A DNA stretch of 64,000 bases from Prescottella equi (lineage in GTDB: Bacteria > Actinomycetota > Actinomycetes > Mycobacteriales > Mycobacteriaceae): assembly GCF_020171745.1 (NCBI RefSeq), contig NZ_JAIVAH010000016.1, positions 21,224 through 85,223 of the forward strand, given 5' to 3'. Every line of letters begins with the position of its first letter. Positions within the stretch are counted from its first letter, which is position 1. This document shows, piece by piece, positions 57,626 through 64,000 of this stretch. Below the pieces are notes generated by a model, which was not told where the DNA came from, ran no database searches, and worked only from the letters and a program-made list of their open reading frames with translations. A program made the position numbers and the translations under genes.

Positions 57626-58786
57626 TCAGGCCAGCTCCCGGCCCTTCCAGTGCAGTCGTCGTCGACGGCGGTCGCGGTGCGACACCGCGACCAATCGCAC
57701 GAAGGCTGCGATCGACAGCGGGTGCACGGCGGCGTCGGCCAGATCGCGGCCACGCGGCAGTGCACCGGATTCGACGGCGCGTGCGGTGACGCGTGACGCC
57801 GTCGCGGCCAGGTAGCCGACCGCGCCCCACGCGCGAGTGCGGCCCCGACCGAACAACATCGCGAGCGGCGACACCGCATAGGTCGCGGCGACCACCGTCG
57901 AAACGACGGCCGCGCCCGCAGGTGACCCGAACGCCGTCCAGAGCCACCGCGTGTATCCGTCACGCAGCGTCGTCGCGTCCGTGTACATCCGGCAGCGCGC
58001 CCGATCCTGCGCGACGGCGACGACGGTGCGGCCGCCGCGGCGACGCAGCGCGCGCGCGATGTCGAGATCCTCGGTGTGACTGGCGGCGACGGGCGCATGT
58101 CCGCCGAGCCGGTAGTAGGCGGCCGCGTCGAACACCAGGAACTGCCCGCACGCGACGACCGTCGACGGCCGGGTGCCGCGGTTGGCGACCGCCACCGGCA
58201 GCGTCGAGAACCACGACCAGCACAGCAGCGGCTGAACCAGTCGCTCCACAACCGTTTCGGCGTCCTGCCGTGGCCACGGCGACACCAGGTCGGCTCCGGA
58301 ATCGCGTAGCTCGGTGACCCCCGCGGCGAGGGCGTCGGGCGCGAGGCGGACGTCGGCGTCGAGGAAGACCAGCACGCCGGGTCGGGCCGGGTCCATCAAG
58401 CGGGCGGCGTGGGTGGCGCCCTCGTGGCAGGCCGCGTTCTTCCCGAGCCATCCGGGTGGTGGGCCGTCGCTGCGGACGAGGGCGAACCGGCTGTCGCCCG
58501 CGAACGCCGACGTCGCGACCGCGGCGGTGCGGTCGGTGGAGGCGTCGTCGAGGACGATCACCCGCACGGTGTCGAGGTGGGTCTGCCCCCGGAGATCCGC
58601 GATCAGATCCCCGATCCGGCCCTCCTCGTTCCTGGCGGGCACGACCACCGTGACGGGCTCGGTGACTCGGCGTGCGTGGAGGCGGGGGATCGTGCAGGCA
58701 TTGACGGCCGCGATCGCGGCCCCCGAGAGGGATACGACGGCCGCGGCCCGGGTGGCGTGCAGGGAAAGTCGGAGGGGAAATCTCAT
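57626..58786 (-). CDS. GT2 glycosyltransferase, probably carotenoid-related
   Basis: A 386-residue membrane-associated glycosyltransferase: N-terminal helix (about 12-30), GT2 domain with VVVPARNEEGRI, VIVLDDASTDRT and FLDADVRL (DAD at 143-145), then HTEDLDIARALRRRGG, and C-terminal hydrophobic segments. This build resembles CruG and CrtQ, which add a sugar to carotenoids. The cruF-like gene is in the same operon, and CruF and CruG act in turn in cyanobacteria. Sugar and acceptor are inferred from this context; a cell-wall acceptor is the alternative. It starts 14 bases after lppM. Confidence 0.8.
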   Translation of the reverse strand: MRFPLRLSLHATRAAAVVSLSGAAIAAVNACTIPRLHARRVTEPVTVVVPARNEEGRIGDLIADLRGQTHLDTVRVIVLDDASTDRTAAVATSAFAGDSRFALVRSDGPPPGWLGKNAACHEGATHAARLMDPARPGVLVFLDADVRLAPDALAAGVTELRDSGADLVSPWPRQDAETVVERLVQPLLCWSWFSTLPVAVANRGTRPSTVVACGQFLVFDAAAYYRLGGHAPVAASHTEDLDIARALRRRGGRTVVAVAQDRARCRMYTDATTLRDGYTRWLWTAFGSPAGAAVVSTVVAATYAVSPLAMLFGRGRTRAWGAVGYLAATASRVTARAVESGALPRGRDLADAAVHPLSIAAFVRLVAVSHRDRRRRRLHWKGRELA

Positions 58787-58800
58787 CGGTGTGGGGCAGG

Positions 58801-59547
58801 TTACCGCGTCGAGGTCTCCAGTGACCGGTCCCGCTGCGGTCGCGGGGGAGTGTTGCGGTTGCGGTGCAGCCACGCCATACCACCCACGATCAGCGCGACG
58901 CCGACCGCGACACCCGCCGACATGCCGGCCCAGCCGGCGAAGCTGCGGGTGCTGGGGTCGGCGTAGCGGACCTCGGCCCGCAGGGTGCTGACCTCGCCCG
59001 CGGGCAGCTTCCACGTGACGGTCGAGTCCCCGTCGCGGGTGCCGTTGGTGGTGGCCACACGGGCCGGGAAGGCGATCGTGAACTGGACGTCCGTGCCCTG
59101 CGCCGGAACGTCCTCGAGATCGATGCGGCCGTCGAGGCTCACCAGGTCACCGGCCCGCTGCAGCGACAGCTGGAGCACGCCGGACGTGTCGGCGGACATC
59201 GAGCCGAGATCCCGCACCTCGCCGAACGACAGTCCGCTGAAGAACACCTGGGTACCGACGTAGCCGTCCTTGTCGTACGCCTGCACCCGCATCCGGTCGG
59301 CGAGCGAGTCTGGCGGCGTCAGCTGCGGGCCCTTGTCGTTGTCGTCCTTCGGGACGGTGGCCGCCACGATCTGGCCGGACACCTTGTCGTCCGCCGAGAC
59401 GCCCATCGACACCTGCACCCGCAGGCAGCCGGCCAGCAGCGGTACGAGCAGCAGCGCCAGGGCCGCGGCGCCGAACACGCGCGTACGGGTGCGTGGACGT
59501 CGGGAAGGTGTCGAGGTCACGGGGGAGGGCGGCTGCACACCGATCAT
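58801..59547 (-). CDS. lppM: lipoprotein LppM
   Basis: A 248-residue lipoprotein with a signal peptide ending in the lipobox LLAGC (Cys41), a beta-rich LppM domain (about 45-205) and an unusual C-terminal membrane helix (about 212-232). The orthologue Rv2171 affects phagosome maturation and phosphatidylinositol mannoside handling in M. tuberculosis. The ATG at 59547 gives a proper signal peptide. It lies between the cruF-like gene and the glycosyltransferase gene in one same-strand run. Confidence 0.88.
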   Translation of the reverse strand: MIGVQPPSPVTSTPSRRPRTRTRVFGAAALALLLVPLLAGCLRVQVSMGVSADDKVSGQIVAATVPKDDNDKGPQLTPPDSLADRMRVQAYDKDGYVGTQVFFSGLSFGEVRDLGSMSADTSGVLQLSLQRAGDLVSLDGRIDLEDVPAQGTDVQFTIAFPARVATTNGTRDGDSTVTWKLPAGEVSTLRAEVRYADPSTRSFAGWAGMSAGVAVGVALIVGGMAWLHRNRNTPPRPQRDRSLETSTR

Positions 59548-59570
59548 CGTGCCAGGCACGGGGATACGTG

Positions 59571-60374
59571 TCAGGCGGTAGGGGTGTTGTGCAGTTCGGC
59601 TCGGCGTGTGCGGGTGAGGTTCACGACGAGCGGCACCCCGAGCACCCCCATCGCGACGGCCCCGTAGATCGCCGAGTAGCGCAACTCCGGAGGGTCGAGG
59701 AACACGGCGTGGGCCAACGCGGACCCCAGCCACGTCCACAGGAACAACGCAATGGGGACGGCATCTCGGGTTGATGTCGCCTTGCCGATCCTGCGATCGA
59801 GCAGATCGACCAGGACGGCCATCACCGCCGCGACGAGCAGCCAGCCCGCGTAGTTGGTGAGCGGAATGTGCGCGACACCGGGCAGGCCGGCGTCGGTGAC
59901 ACACCACTGCCACTGTCCGTCGGCGACCATCTGCGGGTCGAGGTACAGATCCCAGCCGACGACGCCGACTGTCGCGAGGGCGATCCGTGACAGCCGACGG
60001 TGCGTCAGCCGCGACGCGACGCACCACACCGGGTAGAAGCCCGCCGTCCACGCGAACGGCACGACGAGCGGCACGTCGGCGATCGACCAGCCCAGACGTC
60101 CGGTCGCGTACTCGTAGCAGCCGTACGGGATGCCGGTCGCGGTGCCGACCACCTCCGACAGCAGTCCGACGCCCGCGGTGGCCGCGACCATGCCCGCGGC
60201 CCAGAGCCTCCCGCGTGTGGCGACGGCGTGCAGGATCGACGCGGCCGCGAGCAGCGCCACCACGGCGACCGTGACGACGTCGCGGGGACGGCCGTCGACC
60301 AGCGGGTAGGTGATCTGGGCGCCGACCGCTGCGATCGCGACGACGGCCGACGCCCGACTCAGGGCGATGTTCAC
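59571..60374 (-). CDS. cruF: carotenoid 1,2-hydratase-like protein (CruF, DUF422)
   Basis: A 267-residue protein with seven or so membrane helices, of the carotenoid biosynthesis protein family (DUF422). Key conserved stretches: GTATGIPYGCYEYA, VPFAWTAGFYP, GWDLYLDPQMV and HIPLTNYAGW. Relatives hydrate the psi end of carotenoids (CruF in cyanobacteria, bisanhydrobacterioruberin hydratase in haloarchaea). The tertiary hydroxyl or its product is then a target for glycosylation. The GTG at 60374 overlaps the upstream gene as GTGA. Confidence 0.88.
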   Translation of the reverse strand: MNIALSRASAVVAIAAVGAQITYPLVDGRPRDVVTVAVVALLAAASILHAVATRGRLWAAGMVAATAGVGLLSEVVGTATGIPYGCYEYATGRLGWSIADVPLVVPFAWTAGFYPVWCVASRLTHRRLSRIALATVGVVGWDLYLDPQMVADGQWQWCVTDAGLPGVAHIPLTNYAGWLLVAAVMAVLVDLLDRRIGKATSTRDAVPIALFLWTWLGSALAHAVFLDPPELRYSAIYGAVAMGVLGVPLVVNLTRTRRAELHNTPTA

Positions 60375-62008
60375 CGGAGTCTCTTGCGAAGTGCCTGTCG
60401 CAATCGCCCGCCGCGTGCGTCCGACAGGGCGATCCGGGCGGCGCTGCGGCCACTGGCCCCGGACACGCCGCCGCCGGGATGCGTCGACGCCCCCGTCAGG
60501 TAGAGGTTGTCGGCGTTCGGCACGCGCTGTCCGGCCAGTTCGGGGATCGGCCGCCAGAGCATCATCTGGTCCAGCGACATCTCCACGTGCATGACGTTGC
60601 CACCGAGCAAGCCCATCTCGCGTTCGATGTCCGCCGGTGTCTGCACGTGCCGGTGCCGGACGCTGTCGGCGAACCCCGGGGCGAGGGCGTCGACGCCCGC
60701 GACGATCCGGTCGGCCTCACTCTCGCCCAGGCTCGCCCAGTCCCGGCCACCCGACAGCCGGTACGGATGCCACTGCGACCACAGGGTCACCTGGTGTTCG
60801 CCGGCGGGGGAGATGGTGGGGTCGATGCTGCTGAAGCTCATCGCGAGGACCGCGGGCTCGGGCGGGAGTTCGCCGGCGAGCGCTGCGCCGTGCGCGCTCC
60901 GCAGTTGCGCGCGGTCGGAGACGAGCAGTTGGAGACCGGAGGTCGTGGTCGCCGCTGGTTCGCCGAGGGGTGCGCTCGGGTACGACGGCAGCGCGGCGGT
61001 GCCCAGCCGGAGCACCATCCCGATGCCGGGGCCGACCCGGATCCGCCGACGCCAGCCGTCGAGCGTCGTGCGGTCGTAGCCGCCGCGTTCGAGCAGGTCG
61101 AGGGTGGTCAGGATGTGACATCCGGCGACGACGTTCCGGGCACGCACGAGCCGGCCCGATTCGGTGACAACGGTCCAGCCGTCCGAAGTCCGGCGCAGTT
61201 CGGTGGCGCCGTCGCCGAGGCTCACCGCGCCGCCGTCCGCCGTCAGCCGTGCCGAGAGTGCCGCCGTCAGGGCGCCGCTGCCGCCGACCGCGCGACCGGG
61301 CGGCAGCGTGTGCATGAGCGCGGCGAAGCCGACCATCGGCGCGGTGCCGGGCTCGGACATCGGGGGACCGGACTGGGCACCGAACCAGGCCAGTGCGGCC
61401 TTGAGCGGTTCGCTGGCGAAGTACTCGTCGAGCAGCGCGTCGCCGGACGTGAGGAACTCGCGGGACAGGGCCGCACCACCGTCGCCGGTGTCGAGTCCCC
61501 AGAACGAGCGCAGCAGGTGCCCACCCGTGGGCGGAGCGGAGAACGCACGCATCACGCGTTCGGTGCGCGGTCCCCATGTTCCGACGAAGCGGCGGTAGGC
61601 GTCCGCGTCGGCACGGCCGCACGATTCCTCGATCGATCGGCACGTGCGGTCGAGACTGCGGTGGAAGACGATCCCGGGGCGGTCGGAACCGGGGGGAGCG
61701 GGCGCGAACGCCCACGGATCGCAGTCGATGTAGCGCAGCCCGTGGGTGGCGAGGTCGAGTTCCTCGATGATGCCGGTGTGCCGGATCATGATGTGCGCGG
61801 ACGACCCCCGGTCCACCTTGTGCCCCGGGAAGCGTTCGACCGTCGAGACCGCGCCGCCGAGGACGGTGTCGCGCTCGAGCACCTCGACGGACCATCCGTC
61901 GCGTGCGAGGTAGCAGGCGGCGACGAGGGCGTTGTGCCCGGACCCGATCACGACGGTGTCGAGGACCGCGCCGGAACGACGGCGGTTCTGCTGCGGTTCC
62001 CGGGTCAC
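60371..62008 (-). CDS. CrtO-like carotenoid FAD oxidoreductase
   Basis: A 545-residue flavoprotein of the phytoene desaturase superfamily, subgroup of CrtO ketolases and related oxidases: VVIGSGHNALVAACYLARDG and ERDTVLGGAVST at the N-terminus, and YLTGASTHPGGGVSGASGRSAA at the C-terminus for FAD binding. CrtO of Rhodococcus erythropolis is a 4-ketolase of monocyclic carotenoids; this protein could be a ketolase, desaturase or end-group oxidase. The GTG at 62008 overlaps the GNAT stop as GTGA and it overlaps cruF in turn, so three genes are coupled. Confidence 0.85.
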   Translation of the reverse strand: MTREPQQNRRRSGAVLDTVVIGSGHNALVAACYLARDGWSVEVLERDTVLGGAVSTVERFPGHKVDRGSSAHIMIRHTGIIEELDLATHGLRYIDCDPWAFAPAPPGSDRPGIVFHRSLDRTCRSIEESCGRADADAYRRFVGTWGPRTERVMRAFSAPPTGGHLLRSFWGLDTGDGGAALSREFLTSGDALLDEYFASEPLKAALAWFGAQSGPPMSEPGTAPMVGFAALMHTLPPGRAVGGSGALTAALSARLTADGGAVSLGDGATELRRTSDGWTVVTESGRLVRARNVVAGCHILTTLDLLERGGYDRTTLDGWRRRIRVGPGIGMVLRLGTAALPSYPSAPLGEPAATTTSGLQLLVSDRAQLRSAHGAALAGELPPEPAVLAMSFSSIDPTISPAGEHQVTLWSQWHPYRLSGGRDWASLGESEADRIVAGVDALAPGFADSVRHRHVQTPADIEREMGLLGGNVMHVEMSLDQMMLWRPIPELAGQRVPNADNLYLTGASTHPGGGVSGASGRSAARIALSDARGGRLRQALRKRLR

Positions 62009-62625
62009 AGCGGCAACCCCCTTCCGAGGACGGCGAACGGGCGGCGGTCGCCTGCGAAGGTGAAGTGCCGGACGACGTCCCGGAATCCGGTGCGCCGGTA
62101 CAGACGCCACGCCCGGTTGTCCTCCTCGGACACTTCCGGCGTGGACAGCAGGACGCCCCGCTCCGGGCGGTCGGCGAGGAGTCGGCGCAGCAACTGTTCG
62201 CCGAGTCGATGCCCCTGGGCGCTCGGATGGACATGCAACTCGGTCAGTTCGAAGTAGTTGCCCAGGACGTATTCGATCTGGTCCCGGCTCCATCCGGTCG
62301 CCTGCATGCCGTGGCGGACCTGTTGCTGCCACCACTGATCGGGGGCGCCGCGATACCCGTAGGCGATCGCGACGAGCGGGCCGGGCCGATCGGGATGCGC
62401 CGGATCCGGTCGGACGGCGCCCACCGCTCGCCATCCGGGGCGTTGCGTGTGCTCGGTCCACAGCGGCGCGCGGTGGAACTCGGTGCCGCGGGGGTAGTTC
62501 ATGGCCTCGACGTAGATCGACAGCGCTTCGGGTAGGCGGGCACGCATGTCGGAGACCGACAGGTCGATGACGACCGGCGCCGGGCCCGGGTCGATACCGG
62601 GACTCTCGCCGGGATTCGCATCCAT
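62005..62625 (-). CDS. GNAT acetyltransferase (Rv2170 family)
   Basis: A 206-residue acetyltransferase, the same length as Rv2170, with AMNYPRGTE, YGYRGAPDQWWQQQV, and the acetyl-CoA loop SAQGHRLGEQLL followed by LLSTPEVSEEDNRAWRLYRRTGF. Rv2170 has been reported to acetylate lysines, for example on isocitrate lyase. The ATG at 62625 was chosen by length match; GTG 62637 is an alternative. It heads the run GNAT-crtO-cruF-lppM-GT2, and its upstream region is shared with the SOS box. Confidence 0.9.
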   Translation of the reverse strand: MDANPGESPGIDPGPAPVVIDLSVSDMRARLPEALSIYVEAMNYPRGTEFHRAPLWTEHTQRPGWRAVGAVRPDPAHPDRPGPLVAIAYGYRGAPDQWWQQQVRHGMQATGWSRDQIEYVLGNYFELTELHVHPSAQGHRLGEQLLRRLLADRPERGVLLSTPEVSEEDNRAWRLYRRTGFRDVVRHFTFAGDRRPFAVLGRGLPL

Positions 62626-62648
62626 GAGTGGGCTCACCCTTCTCTCTC

Positions 62649-62679
62649 TTGACGACGTGTCGGTGGGTCCAGCTATATT
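62649..62679 (+). promoter_or_regulatory. promoter TTGACG-N19-TATATT of the HEPN gene
   Basis: The -35 TTGACG (62649-62654) and -10 TATATT (62674-62679) are close to consensus with a 19-base spacer. The start point would fall at about 62686, directly at the SOS box. Confidence 0.6.
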
Positions 62680-62686
62680 GAATAGG

Positions 62687-62702
62687 TCGAACGCATGTTC
62701 GA
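62687..62702. promoter_or_regulatory. LexA (SOS) box TCGAAC-GCAT-GTTCGA
   Basis: The 16-base site has perfect 6-base arms and matches the known actinobacterial/Bacillus-type LexA consensus (CGAAC-N4-GTTCG). It overlaps the predicted start point of the HEPN transcript, an ideal repressor position, and is about 60 bases upstream of the divergent GNAT start. Confidence 0.85.
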
Positions 62703-62720
62703 TATTGGTGATCCGGTGAT

Positions 62721-62755
62721 GCCGGTGATGTTCGAGGGAAGCGAACATCACCGGC
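62721..62755 (+). other. 14-bp hairpin in the HEPN leader
   Basis: Perfect arms GCCGGTGATGTTCG (62721-62734) and 62742-62755 with a 7-base loop, in the untranslated leader between the SOS box and the start codon. It could slow expression or mark an RNA-level control. The arm also repeats GGTGAT three times nearby (62707-62730). Confidence 0.6.
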
Positions 62756-62797
62756 TCGCCGGTCCCGAGGTTCGTACGGGTGGGAGGTGCGCGAATC

Positions 62798-63268
62798 GTG
62801 GTCGAGGTGCAGTCACGGACGCAGGGTCCGGGAGTGGGGGCGCGGACGGCGGCGTCGACGGGTCCCCGGGGTGGCGCGTCGGTGCGGGGGCCGCTGTCGG
62901 CGCCCGCGAAGGCGGTGAATCTGTTGCGTCGGGCCGATGCCTTGTTGTCGGAGGCTGCCGGCACGTCCGATCCCGCCGAGCGGTTCTGCTCCGCGTATGT
63001 CGGTGCGTTGCGTGGCGCGGCCGCCGTACTCGCGGCGGCCGAAGGGTCGGGCGGTGTGCGTCGGCCACGGTCGCGCAACGCGTGGGTGCTGATGGCGCGC
63101 GCGGAACCGGGTTTTGCGGCGTGGGCGGACTACTTTGCCGGGTACTCGGCGCTGCGTGCCGATCTCGAGGCGGGGATCTCACGCACGATCGCCTCGGTGG
63201 ACGCGGACGGCTTCTACGCCGAGGTCGGGCGCTTCCTCTTCGACGTCGAGGACCGGCTCGGGCGTTGA
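62798..63268 (+). CDS. SAV_6107-type HEPN protein under SOS control
   Basis: A 156-residue helical protein of the SAV_6107 HEPN family: VNLLRRADALLSEAAGTSDPAERFCSAYVGALRGAAAVLA, then RPRSRNAWVLMARAEPGFAAWADYFAGYSALRADLEAG and a C-terminal helix. I see no R-x4-6-H RNase motif, so it may be a non-catalytic HEPN. The upstream LexA box predicts induction by DNA damage. GTG 62798 has GGGAGG 10 bases upstream; GTG 62780 and 62807 are alternatives. Function unknown. Confidence 0.8.
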   Translation: MVEVQSRTQGPGVGARTAASTGPRGGASVRGPLSAPAKAVNLLRRADALLSEAAGTSDPAERFCSAYVGALRGAAAVLAAAEGSGGVRRPRSRNAWVLMARAEPGFAAWADYFAGYSALRADLEAGISRTIASVDADGFYAEVGRFLFDVEDRLGR

Positions 63269-63516
63269 CGGTGACTGCTGTTCAACGTTGTCGCCGTTCG
63301 GATTCCCACACGCACGATCGGGTGATTCCGGACACCTCGGAGGTACTGTCGGTCGAGTCGCCCCCGGATAGTCACCTATTCGATGAGAACTCGTCGATGG
63401 AGTAGGTGGTGGGGGGCTGGTTCTACTCGTATTATTGAATCCAGGTAACCGCCAGTCTGTTACCCACCTCTCCGAACCACGGTGAGGTGCCAACTCTTAG
63501 TGCCGGGGGAGGTACC
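63269..63516 (+). promoter_or_regulatory. DUF3040 upstream region with operator-like repeat
   Basis: About 250 bases without a gene. A good -10, TATTAT (63430-63435), is followed by the inverted repeat GGTAAC-N9-GTTACC (63444-63464), which would lie just after the start point like an operator. GGGGGAGG precedes the GTG at 63517. No -35 stands out. Confidence 0.5.
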
Positions 63517-63954
63517 GTGCCACTCTCCGAGCACGAGCAGCGCATGCTCGACCAGATCGAGAGCGCTCTCTACGCCGAGGATCCCAAGTTCGCGTCCACA
63601 GTGAGAGGCGGACGTATTCGCGTCGCCTCCAGTAAGCGCCGATTGCAGGCGGCGGCCCTGTTCGTTCTGGGTCTCGTACTTCTCATCGTGGGTGTGGCCG
63701 TCGATGTGTTGAGGTTGGGCGATTTCCCGATCGTCAGTGTGATCGGATTCGTCGTGATGTTCGGTGCCGGTGTTCTCTTCCTCGTCGGCGGAGGAAAGAG
63801 TCATCTGGCGGCGGTTCCCGACGGAGACGCCTCCGGCTCCGGTGCGGCAGATACTCGCGGATCGCATCCGCGCAAGCCGCACGGAGGTAAGAAGTCTGGT
63901 GGATTCTCGTCGCGGATGGAAGATCGCTTCCGCAAGAGATTCGAGCAGGAGTAA
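63517..63954 (+). CDS. DUF3040 membrane protein
   Basis: A 145-residue protein with the family start PLSEHEQRMLDQIESALYAEDPKFA, two membrane helices (about 43-64 and 70-91) and a basic, low-complexity tail (GSHPRKPHGGKKSGG). In mycobacteria the DUF3040 gene (Rv2169c) lies just before mraZ and the division/cell-wall cluster, which probably begins beyond the right edge. The GTG at 63517 has GGAGG 4 bases upstream, which decides it over an earlier in-frame start. Confidence 0.88.
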   Translation: MPLSEHEQRMLDQIESALYAEDPKFASTVRGGRIRVASSKRRLQAAALFVLGLVLLIVGVAVDVLRLGDFPIVSVIGFVVMFGAGVLFLVGGGKSHLAAVPDGDASGSGAADTRGSHPRKPHGGKKSGGFSSRMEDRFRKRFEQE

Positions 63955-64000
63955 GGGACAACAGCTCTGTCCGAACGGCGGCGGCGCGACCGATAGGTCG
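63955..64000. other. right edge, no feature
   Basis: The last 46 bases hold no start of a gene that I can support; the next gene probably lies outside. Confidence 0.4.

Noticed and set aside
57609..57640. Terminator between metF and the GT2 gene
   Set aside because: Only a 5-bp palindrome spans the 3-base gap between the two stops; no stable hairpin.

Overview
The window looks like chromosomal DNA of a high-GC actinomycete of the order Mycobacteriales, most likely Rhodococcus or the closely related Prescottella. The evidence is the mycolate-lineage cell-envelope genes (pimB, mptA, mptC-like, lppM, fadD15), the actinobacterial bcc-aa3 respiratory set (ctaC, ctaF, ctaE, qcrCAB with a di-haem QcrC), pknL with its DNA-binding neighbour, frequent GTG/TTG starts, and a set of pigment genes typical of coloured rhodococci. 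From my memory of the Mycobacterium tuberculosis H37Rv map, gene order follows roughly Rv2219A back to Rv2169c. No database was searched, so the species is inference.

Layout. 1-8.3 kb: RDD membrane protein, DUF4191, lipoate synthesis (lipB, lipA), a TIGR01777 epimerase, sucB/dlaT with two lipoyl domains (the client of LipA/LipB), a small hypothetical and leucyl aminopeptidase. 8.3-16.8 kb: gcvT, ilvE, a tiny membrane protein, a secreted lipase, cobU-cobT-cobS, DUF3043, glycerate kinase. 16.8-28.1 kb: erpA, adenosine kinase, asnB, then ctaC-ctaF and ctaE-qcrC-qcrA-qcrB, with a carotenoid oxygenase gene between the two respiratory blocks. 28.2-32 kb: a hypothetical, trpD, a stand-alone RAM-domain protein and a DEDDh-GIY-YIG nuclease. 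32.2-34.5 kb: a predicted c-di-AMP (ydaO-type) riboswitch followed by two secreted NlpC/P60 cell-wall hydrolases. 34.5-50.6 kb: a membrane-anchored zinc protease, pimB, fadD15, two SRPBCC proteins, an ArsA-like ATPase with a Cys-rich partner, ROK glucokinase, an acyltransferase, a YdcF protein, DUF4436, mptC-like mannosyltransferase, an exoribonuclease, aroG and pknL. 50.7-64 kb: the PknL-linked DNA-binding protein, then carotenoid genes (crtB, crtI, GGPP synthase, a GT2 glycosyltransferase, cruF, a crtO-like gene) interleaved with conserved envelope and housekeeping genes (mptA, metF, lppM, a GNAT enzyme), and finally an SOS-box-controlled HEPN gene and DUF3040.

How it works together. The carotenoid genes supply most steps from prenyl diphosphates to an acyclic backbone plus hydration and glycosylation; no cyclase is seen here. 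They share operons with the lipomannan genes: mptA overlaps crtB by 4 bases, and the GNAT enzyme, crtO-like gene and cruF overlap in a chain. Two signals recur. First, about 18 genes have a TANNNT -10 hexamer 6-8 bases before the start codon, which predicts leaderless mRNAs. Second, operon joints are often 4-base NTGA overlaps, including one that implies a CTG start for the ArsA-like ATPase. Most gene ends carry strong inverted-repeat terminators. I found no rRNA, tRNA, CRISPR array, insertion sequence or prophage.
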